Numbered from the stretch's first letter, positions 30,456 through 41,274 are shown. The stretch is DNA of 64,000 bases from Symbiodinium natans (GCA_905221605.1 CAJNDS010002100.1:286001-350000), one strand, 5' to 3'. Made by a program: numbers and translations. Notes: generated from the sequence alone by a model not told the origin.

Positions 30456-30483
<28 letters not shown>
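30456..30483 (+). repeat. (TA)n microsatellite
   Basis: About 13 TA units at the right edge of the satellite. Confidence 0.95.
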
Positions 30484-30639
30484 GGTACCCCCCCAAAGAT
30501 CTACCGTTTCCCACCTTTTTTCAACAATGAAACAAAATCCGTCTGCTTCATAGTGAATTTTCGCAATGCAATAAAATCCGTCTGCCTCACAATGATAATG
30601 CCCACGACGACATTCAGAACTCTCTGCAAAGATTTCGAA

Positions 30640-31260
30640 AGCCGGCCGTTTCAATTGAAACGTTTCTGTTTCAATTGAAACGGCCGGGATCCAAGATCCA
30701 AGATCCAAGATTTCACAGGACTCTTGCCGAGGCATCTTGCAATCCCATATCTTGGATTCTGCCCGTTTCAATTGACATGTTTCCGTTTCAATTGAAACGG
30801 CCGGTTTTGGATTTAGGATTCCAAGATGCCTCGGCAAGAATCCTGGGAAATCTTGGATCTTGGATCTTGGATCCCGGCCGTTTCAATTGAAACGTTTCCG
30901 TTTCAATTGAAACGGCCGGGATCCAAGATCCAAGATCCAAGATTTCCCAGGACTCTTGCCGAGGCATCTTGGAATCCCATATCCTGGATTCTGCCCGTTT
31001 CAATTGACATATTTCCGTTTCAATTGAAACGGCCGGTTTTGGATTTAGGATTCCAAGATGCCTCGGCAAGAGTCCTGGGAAATCTTAGATCTTGGATCTT
31101 GGATCCCGGCCGTTTCAATTGAAACGGAAATGTTTCAATTGAAACGGCCGGTTTTCGAGATCTAGGATTCCAAGATGCCTCAGCAAGAGTTCAGGGAAAT
31201 CTTAGATCTTGGATCTTGGATCCCGGCCGTTTCAATTGAAACGGAAACGTTTCAATTGTT
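30640..31260. repeat. palindromic GTTTCAATTGAAAC satellite
   Basis: Period about 232 bp, two and a half copies. Each copy contains CGTTTCAATTGAAACGGCCGG palindromes and the mirrored blocks GGATCCAAGATCCAAG and GATGCCTCGGCAAG. The segment 30824-30970 is a near-perfect inverted repeat with arms of about 70 bp. The quoted core GTTTCAATTGAAAC is itself a perfect palindrome. Confidence 0.92.
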
Positions 31261-31394
31261 GAACTTCAAAACTCCGGGTTCCAGGATTCAAGATCCCGTG
31301 GAAACTTTTCCTGCAATCTTGAATCTTGAATCTTGGATCCCGGAGTTTTGAAGCTCAAAACTCTAGATTGAAGTTCAAAACTCACGGAACCCCA

Positions 31395-32650
31395 TAGGGC
31401 TAAGGTTTGAAGGTTTAGGGCTTCAGGTTGAGGCATTAGAACCTGAGCCGGCAATTAAAACTAAACCCTTAACCTTTAAACCCTATAGGGTTAAGGTGTT
31501 AAGGTTTAGGGTTTACGATTTAGGCATTCAAACTTGAGCCGGTAGTTCAGCCTAAACTCTCGACCTTTAAACCCTATAGGGTTAAGGTTTCAAGGCTTAG
31601 GGCTCAAGATTTAGTCATTTAAAGCTAAGCCCATAGAGTTTAAACCTCAAGGGTTTAAGGTTTATAGGTATGAAAACATGAACCCTAAACCCTCTAGGGG
31701 TCTAAAAGGTTCAAGGGTGTTCAGCCCACAGGCGCTGAAGGTATAAATGCCCAGACCTTGGGTACATCAGGTTTAGGCATTGAAACCTTGAAGCCCTATA
31801 AGGGTTTTTAAAGGTTTAAGGTCTGGGGATTGAAACCTAGGTTTGGGCATTCAAACTGGTTTAAGCCTTAATCCCTGTAGGGCTAGGTATTTAAACCGAA
31901 TAGCTTACCTTGAAACGCTATAGGTTTAAAGGTTGAGGTTCAAAACCTTTAAGCCTCTGGGGTTTAAAGGTTTAGGTTTTTGCAGAGTTTGTCTACCCTA
32001 TTCGGGGTAGCCCTATAGGGTTTTAACCCTATAGGGGTTCAAGGTTCAGGGTTTAAGAGGGCATTGCAACAACCCAACCCTAAACCCTCAGGGATTGAAC
32101 CCCTTTACTGTTATCCTTAAGCCTTAAAGCATATAGGGCTTAGGGTTATAACGCTGAAGAACCCTCAGGGATTTAACCCCTTTACTGCTTTCCTTAAGGC
32201 TGAAAGCATGAACGGTTTAGGGTTATAACGCTGAAGAACCCTCAGGGGTTTAACCCCTTTACTGTTTTCCTTAAGCCTTAAGGCATATAGGGTGTAGGGT
32301 TATCAAGTTATCACGCTGAAGGTATAAATGCCCAGACCTTAGGTACATCAGGCTTAGGCATTAAAACCTTTAAGCCCTATAAGGTTGTTAAAGGTTTAAG
32401 GTCAAGCCTTAAACCCTATAGGGCCCTAGAGGGTTACGGTTTTTTCAGGGTTTATCAACCCTAAACGCTATGAGGGGTTAAAGGTTTAGGGTTGAAGGTT
32501 CAGGGCATTGTAAAAACATAACCCTAAACCCTCAGGGATTGAACCACTTTACTGTTTTCCTTAAGCCTTCAGGCATACAGAGTTTAGGGTTATAACGCTA
32601 AAATCTATAGGATTAGCACCTTATACCCCTACATATTGAAGGCCTTGAGG
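31395..32650. repeat. CCCTATAGGG-bearing degenerate tandem repeats
   Basis: TTAGGG and CCCTAA halves are repeatedly joined as CCCTATAGGG. Longer units recur: AAACCCTATAGGGTTAAGG about every 115 bp at 31475-31600; CCCCTTTACTG..TCCTTAAG about every 90 bp at 32095-32290 and 32540; and GGTATAAATGCCCAGACCTT at 31740 and 32321. No genes. Confidence 0.85.
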
Positions 32651-33077
32651 CCTAAATCCTAAACGTAAATCCCATAGAGTTCTGCCTATGTTTGTAGGCC
32701 TCGCCTCCTGTGGAAATGCAAAGGAAAAGTAGAATAAGTACCCACTGCATGTATGTATATAGGGTATATGTATTGCATATCAAATACAGATAATGGAGAT
32801 CCTCGAACCATAAGACTAGGAAGTATTCGAGCGCAAAAGGTGATGCGGAAAAATCATGTACTGTAAGCCCCAGGGACGCGAGAATACTATGAGCAAAGAC
32901 CTTTTCACTATTTCCCTCTTAATTGCCGGTTCGGTGTCTTGGGTCGGTGCAGGATCGGTTAGCTATTGTTACGAGGGACTAGATCGGAAGGGATTCTGGA
33001 CAGTAAAAGCATTAAAAAAGGGTAGATCTCTGGGGGGGGGGGGGGGGAAGCATATATATATATATATAGAAAGAGAG
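32651..33077. other. AT-rich unique sequence
   Basis: No gene supported. A G run lies at 33030-33047, followed by TATATA. Confidence 0.45.
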
Positions 33078-33170
33078 GTTTAGGGTTTAGGGTTTAGGGT
33101 TTAGGGTTTAGGGTTTAGGGTTTAGGGTTTTGGGTTTTGGGTTTTGGGTTTTGGGTTTTGGGTTTTGGGA
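33078..33170 (-). repeat. TTTAGGG tract then TTTTGGG block
   Basis: TTTAGGG units switch abruptly to seven TTTTGGG units at 33127-33168. Confidence 0.95.
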
Positions 33171-33208
33171 ACCCTCAACCCTAAACCCTAAACCCTAAAC
33201 CCCATAAA

Positions 33209-33689
33209 TACTAATAAGCTTATAGCCCCGCATAATATTATAAATAAGGGGTGAAAAGTGTGCGTTTATAATAATGTTGCACCCGCAATATACTAGGGGG
33301 ACGCTAGTATGAAAAGTTTTTCGGCTATTCAGGATCTTGGCCCTTTGTTTTGGGGGTCCGCTATAATGTAAAGTTTTCGGGCCGTGACTGTTTTTGTAAA
33401 TGGTTTTTGAGGTCCAAGTTCTTAGTTTGAGATCTGGTTCCCCTCCTGACCCCTTCCCTGCCTGACTGTTTGGGTTTTTTTTTTATTCAGGGGCCTCGAC
33501 TGTTTGGGGGGGGGGAGGGCGGGGGTTACAGTATTAAAGCAGGTCCAACATGACTATCACGCGAGTTCGTGCTTCCATTAGAACTCGCTTATAAGAATAT
33601 GCACGCTTCGTTCTTCTTTCCCATGCACCTATTAGTAGTATTATAATAAGGCAAGTTTACGCACGCTTTCTACCCTAAACGCTAAACCC
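33209..33689. other. AT-rich unique sequence
   Basis: No gene supported. Poly-T and G runs lie near 33475 and 33505. Confidence 0.45.
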
Positions 33690-33792
33690 CAAACTCTAAA
33701 CCCTAAACCCTAAACCCTGAAACCTAAACCCTAAACCCCAAATCCTAAACCCTAGACCCTAAACCCCAAAGCCCAAACCCCAAACCCCAAAC

Positions 33793-33891
33793 CTACCATT
33801 TGCTTACGAACCCCCGACAAAGAAGCATCTTCTTCCTTATAGGTCATTGTTTATTCTTTTGGGGGGGGGGGTTTCTTAAGCAAAGAGCAGG
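33793..33891. mobile_element. family B inverted-repeat element
   Basis: CTACCATTTGCTTA at the left and TTCTTAAGCAAAGAGCAGG at the right, with CCTTATAGG...TTATTCTTTTGGGGG inside, as in other family B members. Confidence 0.55.
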
Positions 33892-34029
33892 TTTGGGTTT
33901 TAGGGCTGAGGGTTTAGGGTTTGGATTCCTAGGATTGATTTGGAATAGATTGTAACGCTTTGTGGGCCCTAATCCCTTTGTAGCCCTATTAACCCATGGA
34001 AGTTGTTAAACCCACCCCAGATTTCCCAG

Positions 34030-34138
34030 AGAACCAAGTACCTCTTCATAGACAGCTCTTAATAAGGATTATAGTACCCGCCAATATAATCCCTATTCAG
34101 GACTGTTGGACAAAGGGGGCAACATCCCAACATAAGCC
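34030..34138. mobile_element. family D element
   Basis: Shares CAGCTCTTAATAAGGATT, AATCCCTATTCAGGAC and GGGGGCAACATCCCAAC with the better-preserved element at 49666-49782. Confidence 0.5.
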
Positions 34139-34394
34139 CTACTCGAGGGACAACACGCACACACAGCTCAATCCCAACCCTACACCCCAAACCGCCTGGA
34201 AAGCTGTTGCTTTGGCAAGCCTTACCCTCTGAAAATACCGGGTTGAAGCAGGGGGGGCTTGCGACCTTCCTTGTTCGTAGGAGACTTGCCCTGCATGCGA
34301 TGCGAAATCTATCGAAGAACAAAGCCCTTGGCCCAATAAGAACCCAGAGAGCCCAAAACCCTTCAATTAAGCAATATTTCCTAAAACCATGTGG

Positions 34395-34445
34395 AAATCC
34401 TTAGTATGATTTAAGGACTATTCCTTGATTAAGGGGTATTGGGCC
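34395..34445. mobile_element. family C element, right part
   Basis: TTAAGGACTATTCCTTGATTAAGGGGTATTGGG resembles the right arm of the element at 47633-47731 (ATTAAGGGGTATTGGG terminus). It directly abuts a PPR exon. Confidence 0.4.
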
Positions 34446-34547
34446 GTTTGGGAACTGCAGAGGCGGCATGAGCTGAGTCCAGACGAGCTGACGCTGGGAG
34501 CGTGCATCAGCGCCTGCGCCGTGTGCTGCGGACCCGAGGGCGCCAGG
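34446..34547 (+). CDS. PPR-repeat exon
   Basis: The frame WELQRRHELSPDELTLGACI, then SACAVCCGPEGAR, contains the end of one PPR motif, the Pro-Asp linker and helix A of the next (SPDELTLGACISACA). It is the clearest PPR match in the window. Acceptor options are CTGCAG at 34460 or an earlier site. A GC donor (CCAGG|GCTTAG) would end it at 34547 before the in-frame stop. Confidence 0.72.
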
Positions 34548-34952
34548 GCTTAGCAAAGCCCCAAGCCCTCAAACCGTCTAAACCCCAAGCCCTGCACCGC
34601 ATCAACCCTAAGCCCTAAACCCTAAACCCTAAGCCCTAAGCCCTAAACCCTAAACCCTAAACCCTAAACCCTAAACCCTAAACCCTAAACCCTCGACCCC
34701 CTAACCTGTCAACCCTCCGTCCTAAGCTACACATCCGAAGCCCTTACAGTAGCTCGTCAGGCCCGATGGAGTCGCCTAGGGTTCAGGTCTTAGGGCTTTG
34801 TTGGGATTTTAGGGTTGAGGGTTTAGGTTTTAGGGGCTTGAACAGGATTTTAGGGTTTAGGGTTTTTAGGTTCTAGGGCTTAAATGGGACTTACGGGTTT
34901 CGGGTTTTATGACACACTGCGTCGACTCCTGTTTCACTCGCGCCAGACTCAG
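34548..34952. other. presumed intronic sequence
   Basis: CCCTAAA array at 34610-34695, an island at 34696-34790 with an open frame, then degenerate TTTAGGG. Confidence 0.45.
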
Positions 34953-35025
34953 GCCAAACATGCCTTGCAACGGTTTGGCAAGGAGCAAAATGCCCGCCAC
35001 CGGAGCCATGTGCTGCCTGCTGGCG
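34953..35025 (+). CDS. possible exon, unknown protein
   Basis: After CTCAG the frame AKHALQRFGKEQNARHRSHV is open to a GT at 35026 just before a TTTAGGG tract. It is basic and hydrophilic. No family is recognised. Confidence 0.35.
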
Positions 35026-35244
35026 GTCACACTTTAGGGTTTTAGGGTTTAGGGTGTAGGGTTTAGGGTTTAGGCATTGAATTTTGTCTTGAGATACTCA
35101 CTGATAGTCTTTCTTGCCTCAAGTATGTGCGGGGATGCTGCTCGGATGTACCTGCTACATTCGCTTTGCACTGCACGTGTATCACGTCATACCATGTCTA
35201 GCGCCGCAAGGAGCTACGCAGTATCTTGAAGTGGGCCTGAAGCA

Positions 35245-35781
35245 ATGGCGGCAAAGGAGCCAGAGCTCTTGATAAGAGCTAAAACCTTCGACCAGATCGA
35301 CGGCATTGCGGCGAAATGCGTGGCCCTTGGCGTGCCCACCACCTGTGAGCTGGTCGTCGAGATCGCTGATGATCACGATGCCCGGCTGTCGTATCGCCCG
35401 CCACTGTCTGAGCAGGTGCCCGGCTCAAGAAGTGCAACACACCAGGGCTTTCGTCTCAGAGACGGACAGGATCAATTCTGCACATGCGATCTGGACCAGC
35501 GCCACAAAAGCCAGTTCGACTTGATGCGAGAAAGGAGCTGCCAGCAGGCCCAGGAGCGTTGGCTGGAGGTAACAAAGCTCTACAACCAGCTGGTAGAGAG
35601 CGGCGTCTTCCACCACGAGGCCTACAGTGTGCCGGGCGCTGGTGTCCCGCCGGAAGGGTTCGCGACGGACGCCGTGATGCTCGAAGCACGGGCGATGGAG
35701 GCAGACCTGACGATGTGTTACTGCAACCTTGGGGGCTGGCAGGACCGCATGAGAGAGATCCGCAGGAAGTATGGACTTTGA
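35245..35781 (+). CDS. unknown 178-aa protein, intronless
   Basis: ATG (context AAGCAATGG) to TGA, with an in-frame stop 18 bases upstream of the ATG, so this start is plausible. The sequence is unique, GC-rich and of balanced composition: IRAKTFDQIDGIAAKCVALG at the N-terminus, TTCELVVEIADDHDARLSY, a Cys pair in FCTCDLDQRH, a helical QAQERWLEVTKLYNQLVESG, and WQDRMREIRRKYGL at the end. It has no signal peptide or membrane segment. I do not recognise the family; the N-terminal helix plus strand faintly recalls peptidyl-tRNA hydrolase 2 but lacks its signature. It is the longest non-repetitive ORF in the window and has no introns, which could mean retroposition. Confidence 0.6.
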   Translation: MAAKEPELLIRAKTFDQIDGIAAKCVALGVPTTCELVVEIADDHDARLSYRPPLSEQVPGSRSATHQGFRLRDGQDQFCTCDLDQRHKSQFDLMRERSCQQAQERWLEVTKLYNQLVESGVFHHEAYSVPGAGVPPEGFATDAVMLEARAMEADLTMCYCNLGGWQDRMREIRRKYGL

Positions 35782-36207
35782 GCACGGGCAGGCGGCAAAA
35801 GCGAACCTTCTGCATTCGCATTCTTGACCCATTTTTTCGGCCTTTGGGCGCTTGGCTTGCGGGGTTCGTCTGCTTCTGGTGATCCTTATTAATTGTGCCC
35901 TAAGGGCTCAGGAATTTCAGGGGCGCCTAGGTCCCTGGCGCATGCTTTCCCTGTCTCCCTTTCCGGATCCGGGCCCGGGAGGTGAGTCCAGACCACGAGA
36001 GGCTAATCCGCGGGAATCTCTGTGAAACCCGGTCCGGCTCCAACTCCTGAGCCGTACAGCCCTCATCCTCAAGCCCATAAGCCCCAAACCTTAAGTCCAT
36101 AAACCCTATAGTCCTCAAACCCAGAAACCGTAGCTCCCAAACCCTAAATTCTGCCAGTCCCGAAGCCGCCATCTGTTGCTGAAGGCCCTCGACCCCCCAC
36201 AGGGTTT
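35782..36207. other. unique sequence downstream of the 178-aa ORF
   Basis: No gene supported. Degenerate CCCTAAA-like text lies at 36060-36150. Confidence 0.4.
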
Positions 36208-36283
36208 AGGGTTTAGGGTTTAAGGTTTGGGCTCAGGGTTTAGGGTTTAGGGTGTAAGGTTTGGGGCTCAGGGTTTAGGGTAC

Positions 36284-36403
36284 TACTTGGGGTTCATGGG
36301 TAGGTATAAGCAGGGTTGAAATTATGGTAACTCCACTTTTTAGCCCAGTTAGGGTACTTATAACCCTACACGTGTACTTATCACTACCCATGAACCTCCA
36401 AGC
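36284..36403. mobile_element. family A inverted-repeat element
   Basis: TACTTGGGGTTCATGGGTA at the left and TACCCATGAACCTCCAAG at the right, with the interior TTATAACCCTAC and GGTAACTCCAC. It directly follows a TTTAGGG tract. Confidence 0.7.
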
Positions 36404-36599
36404 AAGCTTTAAAGTGACAGGTGACACTTTTTGCTTGATTTTTGGGGGTACTGTGATGAACCTCCCAGTGTAATCCCAAACTTGCGAATAGACCCTAAAC
36501 CCTATAAGCCCTATAAACCCTATAAGCTCTATAAATCCTGTAAACCCTATGAACCCTGCACACCCTGCAACCCCTATAACCCCTATAAACCGTCTAACC

Positions 36600-36713
36600 C
36601 CAAACCCTAAACCCTAAACCCTGAACCTGAAACCCTAAACCCTAAACCCTAAACCCTAAACCCTAAACCCTAAACCCTAAACCCTAAACCCTAAACCCTA
36701 CACCCTAAACCCT
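36600..36713 (+). repeat. CCCTAAA array
   Basis: Sixteen units ending in CCCTCAG, the acceptor of the next island. Confidence 0.95.
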
Positions 36714-36716
36714 CAG

Positions 36717-36806
36717 CCCAAATGCGCAGCCCGTGAACAGCCTCCTTGGGGCGGGGGGCTGCGGGAGCGCTGGGGGCCAGCAGCCGCGGGGGCCGCAGCT
36801 GCTGGG
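36717..36806 (+). CDS. probable exon, Gly/Gln/Ala-rich
   Basis: CCCTCAG at 36716 and GTTTAGGG at 36807 bound a 90-base island with two open frames. One reads NAQPVNSLLGAGGCGSAGGQ, then QPRGPQLLG. It may be a PPR helix or linker, but the composition is too simple to decide. The edges are clean. Confidence 0.45.
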
Positions 36807-36945
36807 GTTTAGGGTTTAGGGTTTAGGGTTTGGGATTTAGGGTTTTGGGGTTTAGGGTTTTGGGGGTTTAGGGTTTAGGGTTAGGTTTCAGAGTTTAGGG
36901 TTTAGGGTTTAGGGATTAGGGTCTAGGGTTTTGCGTTTACATACG
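36807..36945 (-). repeat. TTTAGGG array
   Basis: TTTAGGG with TTTTGGGG variants. Confidence 0.9.
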
Positions 36946-37431
36946 GTTTCGGGTTTCGGGTTTCGGATCCCCGAGAACCCAGAACCCTCTAAAGACCCTG
37001 AACCCCTCACCCCTGGGCGCGTAAAAATTGGCTAAGGCCTGCATTCTCCATAGGGCTAGGACCCGGAGTAGGTCCTTATTTACTTTTTTTTGGGTTGCCC
37101 TTATAATCCCCTTAAAACCCAAAAAATCTACTAGTAGGGCACCTTTCGGTCTTTCTACGGATGTTCGGCCTAATCTTTCAGCCTGAAGTTTGGGGTGTGG
37201 GGTTTTAGGGTTTGGGGTTTGGGGTTCTGGCTTCAGTCCGGAGTGTCGGGTTCGTGGCTTTAGGATTCTGGCTTTTTTGGTTTAAGGGTTCGAGGGTGGA
37301 GGGGAAATCGACTCCTTACACTCAACATGAGGCCCCCCTGTCCATGTAGTTTAAGGTCAATTTCCTAGTTGAGGGGTCTTGGGCTCCCTGCGTCTGTTGG
37401 GGGAAGCCAAGAGGTTGTTTTTAACTCTTGT

Positions 37432-37533
37432 CTACTATTTCCTTAAGAAGCACCAAACAACTCAAGATGTGATCCCTTATAAGGGCAGTGTAGGATTTTT
37501 TTATACTTTCGGGGGTACTTAAGCAAATAGTAG
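37432..37533. mobile_element. family B inverted-repeat element
   Basis: The ends CTACTATTTCCTTAAG and CTTAAGCAAATAGTAG match as inverted repeats at 15 of 16 positions. The interior has CCCTTATAAGGGCAGTGTAG and a T run. Total 102 bp, non-coding. Confidence 0.75.
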
Positions 37534-37664
37534 TTGTAGATTCAGCAATCGCGCTCAGGGCGAAAGTGCAGGCAAGGAAGGCAAAACCACTCAACCATTG
37601 CAGCCCAATGCCCTCCTTCTCATGCTTACATCACCATGCCCTTTCGCCCTCAGGCAAGAGGAGC

Positions 37665-37800
37665 ACTAAACCCTAAACCCTAAACCCTAAACCCTAAACC
37701 CTAAACCCTAAACCCTAAACCCTAAACCCTAAACCCTAAACCCTAAACCCTAAACCCTAAACCCTAAACCTAAACCCTATACCCAAAACCCTAAACCCTA
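37665..37800 (+). repeat. CCCTAAA array
   Basis: About 18 units. Confidence 0.95.
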
Positions 37801-37876
37801 AGCCTACAGCAATACAGAGCTACCCAACCTTGGACCCCGAACGGCTCCCTCTCTCTCTCTCTCTCGCTTGCTCTTT

Positions 37877-38026
37877 GCTTGGAGCTTCATGGTACTTATT
37901 AACCAATTACTCTAATATCTGTACTTATATAGCTGCACTTATAACCACAGTAGGGCCTTTGAGGGGCTTATGAGTGGGGTAGAAGCACAGGTATATTTGT
38001 TTAGTAAGCAACATGAACCTCCAAGT
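37877..38026. mobile_element. family A inverted-repeat element
   Basis: CTTGGAGCTTCATGGTACTT at the left and CATGAACCTCCAAG at the right. The interior shows TTAACCAATTAC and GTATATTTGTTTAGTAAG, the family signature. Confidence 0.7.
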
Positions 38027-38449
38027 GCTTTGTGGCTTGCCAAGGACGTGGCGAGCTGGGAACAGCGGCTTGGGTAGCGACTCCACAAGCGAGTGGTACA
38101 GGTTCATGCTTAGGGCAAAGTGTAGTGCTTTAGTGTAGTGCTTTCAGCGCTTTGGGTTCTTGACTCTTGACTTTTGGACAACTTAGACGGTCCACGCAAG
38201 TAGATTGCACCTCCGCAGGATGCAGTTCCAGCCCGTACCACTTCCACGCCACCCGTGCCAGAGCCTTGAACCCAAATCCTTGTTTAGCAGACACAGAGAC
38301 CCGAATACACTCCTAGCCGCCTCTCGCCAGAAGACTTGGCCTAGCTAGGCCCCAACCCCAAAGCCCCGACCCCGTAACCCACGAGCCCTAAGCACTTAAG
38401 CCCGAAGCCCCCAACTGAGCCGGACCCAATCCCCAAACCCCATACCCCA
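38027..38449. other. unique sequence, no gene supported
   Basis: Mixed sequence with short frames only. Confidence 0.4.
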
Positions 38450-38624
38450 AACGCTAAACCGTAAACCCTAAACCCTAAACCCTAAACCCAAAACCCTAAA
38501 CCCTCAACCCTAAACCCTTAACCCTAAACCCCCAGTCTGCCATGGGGACGATGTGAGCCTCCGAAGCTCCACGATCGCGCAGAACCAGCCTTCGCCCCAG
38601 CTTCTCCCGAGCTGAGACATCAGT

Positions 38625-38850
38625 GGGGTTCAGAAGTAGGTATGTACGTGCCCTAGTAGGGTTCTGGGTGCCCTAAATAGGGTTATAGGTGGGGTGTATC
38701 AGTGCCCTGAGTAGGGCTGTCAGCCTTAAAAAAGTGCCCTAAGTAGGGTTGTAAGTAGGTTTACCATCCCTAAACCCTAAACCCTAAACCCTAAACCCTG
38801 AACTCTAAACCCTAAACCCTACTTAGAACTAGCCATGAACCTCCAAGTAG
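38625..38850. mobile_element. family A element containing a CCCTAAA tract
   Basis: The right end CCATGAACCTCCAAGTAGGG is intact. The interior has four GTGCCCTA.GTAGGG.T units and a CCCTAAA tract at 38769-38822. The left end is degraded. Confidence 0.5.
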
Positions 38851-39132
38851 GGTCTGGGGTTTTGGAGCCTTCGGTCGAGGGAGGGACCTCGGTTCGGTGC
38901 AGTTTCGGGTTTGGGGTCGAGGGGCTGTTTGGGGGTTTTGTGCTTGCATTTTAGGGTTTAGGGTTTAGGAATTAGGGTTTCGGGTTTAGGGTTTAGGGTT
39001 TAGGGGGCTTTGGGTGGTTGCGGCCTCAGAGTGTCTGGGCTTGGGGCTGGCGGGCTTTGGACCCCAAACCTTGGCTGGGAGGGCTTCCTTTCTGGGCGTT
39101 TCAGTTGAGCACCTCTCAGCATCGTCACCTGT

Positions 39133-39194
39133 TTAGGGTTTAGGGTTTAGGGTTTAGGGTTTAGGGTTTAGGGTTTAGGGTTTAGGGTTTAGGG
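39133..39194 (-). repeat. TTTAGGG array
   Basis: Nine perfect units. Confidence 0.95.
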
Positions 39195-39217
39195 ATGTGC
39201 TGCCTTCCCCCCCACAG

Positions 39218-39280
39218 GCAGAGGTATCTTCATGGACTAGATGGAGCACTCATCTTCCTGGCTCCGTAGAGTGTTGGAGG
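39218..39280 (+). CDS. probable exon, unknown protein
   Basis: A strong pyrimidine tract and CCCACAG end at 39217. Twenty-one codons (AEVSSWTRWSTHLPGSVECW) run to GTTTAGGG at 39281. The acceptor is among the best in the window. No family is recognised. Confidence 0.5.
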
Positions 39281-39445
39281 GTTTAGGGTTTAGGGTTTAG
39301 GGTTTAGGGTTTAGGCTTTAGGCTTTAGGCTTCAGGGTTTGGGCTTTAGGCTTTAGGCTTTAGGCTTTAGGCTTCAGGCTTTAGGCTTTAGGCTTTAGGC
39401 TTTAGGCTTTAGGCTTTAGGCTTTAGGCTTTAGGGTTTAGGGTTG
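39281..39445 (-). repeat. TTTAGGG array with TTTAGGC block
   Basis: Four TTTAGGG units, then about 16 TTTAGGC units at 39313-39430, then TTTAGGG again: a homogenised variant domain. Confidence 0.95.
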
Positions 39446-40593
39446 GTCTGGTGCAAGCTAGGGTCGCACCAGCTTCTGCCCCAACCTGGTGTCTCGCTTG
39501 AGGGGCTTTGCGGAGCTACACCCCAGGCTGGCGGGGGCGGGCTGCGCTTTCGCAACGAAAACGTACCCTAAACCCTAACCCTGGTTTAGGGTTTAGGGTT
39601 TAGGGTTTGGGGTTTAGGGTTTAGGGTTTAGGTCCCCAACGCTCATGCACTAAACCCATCGGAACTTGCTTAGAGCGACGACTGTTTGTTTAGAATCCTC
39701 ATTTTTATCTATAGCTCTCGGCTTTGCCCTAGTTATACTCTAGTCTTCTTCAGGAATTCTGTTTCAGTTCTGTGTTTAAACCCATCGTAGTAATAACAAG
39801 AATATTGAGACTCTTGACTATTCTTGCGTATGCTTGTTGATTACTAATGTGGCTCTAACCCTAAATTCTAAACCCTAAACCCTAAACCCTAAACCCTACA
39901 CCCTAAACCCTAAACCCTAAACCCTAAAATTCCCGAAGGGGGGGATAGTACGAGGTTTTGCAGCTTCGGGTCCAGGCTTCCCGAGTCGGTTGATAGGGTT
40001 TAGGGTTTAGGGTTTTGGGGTTTAGGGTTTAGGGCTAAACCCTAAACCCAAAGCTGTTTTACTCCAAAGACCGTAGTTTATCCCAGCCCCCACACCTCCG
40101 GAACCCCCTCCTGAACTAGGGGAGGTTGTTCTAGTCAAAGGAAGCAAACTCGGATCCCCAAGACAGCTTCCCTAAACGTACTCCTAACGTGGCCCTTATA
40201 TTCTCTCGGAGGATCTTCAAAAAGGCCCGCAAACCCACGGGTACAATCTTAGAGGGTCCGAGGTAGAGTCCTATGATGAGAGATGGTCAGTGCAAAAGTT
40301 CCTGCATCATGGTAATGCATTAAGCTGCTGAACAAAACCCAGATTCGAGGACGGTTGAGCTAGGGCTTACAGGGTTTCGGCTTGGGGGATTTATGGTTCG
40401 GGGTTGAGGGCCAAGTTTAGGGCCAAGGATTTAGCTGGCGCAGACCCTAAATTTACTAAACCTTAAAAAACCTTCCCCCAGCAGCGTTTATGTTCGGGTT
40501 CGGGTTTGGGGGTTAAGGTTCAGGATTTGGGGTGCAGTAGACGTAACCCTAAGCCCAAGGTCGGAACCCTGAACCCTAACCCGTCAGGTTCGT
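39446..40593. other. unique sequence with short telomere-like tracts
   Basis: Includes a CCCTAAA/TTTAGGG head-to-head junction at 39566-39630 and CCCTAAA at 39870-39930. No gene supported. The island 39528-39566 has an open frame AGGGGLRFRNENV. Confidence 0.4.
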
Positions 40594-40976
40594 CCCTAAA
40601 CCCTAAACCCTAAACCCTAAACCCTAAACCCTAAACCCTAAACCCTAAACCCTAAACCCTAAACCCTAAACCCTAAACCCTAAACCCTAAAACCTAAACC
40701 CTAAACCCTAAACCCTAAACCCTAAACCCTAAACCCTAAACCCTAAACCCTAAACCCTAAACCCTAAACCCTAAACCCTAACCCTACACCCTAAACCCTA
40801 AACCCTAAACCCTAAACCCTAAACCCTAAACCCTAAACCCTAAACCCTAAACCCTAAACCCTAAACCCTAAACCCTAAACCCTAAACCCTAAACCCTAAA
40901 CCTAACCCTAAACCCTAAACCCTAAACCCTAAACCCTAAACCCTAAACCCTAAACCCTAAACCCTAAACCCTAAAC
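40594..40976 (+). repeat. CCCTAAA array, about 380 bp
   Basis: The longest array with the island-free pattern; about 54 units with only a few variants (CCCTACA, CCTAA, ACCTAAA). Confidence 0.97.
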
Positions 40977-41274
40977 AGCACAAGGATGGCGGCGCACCTC
41001 CGGTCGGGTCAAACCATGCCGGCGGCCGAGCCCGCGACGTTTTAGAGTGCTCCGTCCGCTCCCCCCCCCTTTCTCCCTTTTTCAATTCCCCTCTCCCTTC
41101 ATCCCCCTGCCCCCTGCAACAAAAGCAGAAAAACCAAAAGAAAGGAACTGAACATAGGATTCGGGTTTAGGGTTGAGGGTTTGCTGGCTTGGCTGCTTGT
41201 TTGCGCTCAGCTCGTCCAGTCGACGTGTGTGCTAAGTTCTCAACCCTAAGCCCTGAGCCCCACTACTGCCCCAT

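Noticed and set aside
29548-30837. Overlapping ORFs of 429, 335, 279, 224 and 216 codons on both strands.
   Set aside because: They are translations of the 20-23 bp satellite, open in several frames at once; no domain and no independent support.
30640-31260. GTTTCAATTGAAAC repeats resembling CRISPR repeats (GTTTCAAT...GAAAC).
   Set aside because: The units are palindromes inside a 232-bp satellite, spacers are not unique or of even length, there are no cas genes, and the setting is eukaryotic.
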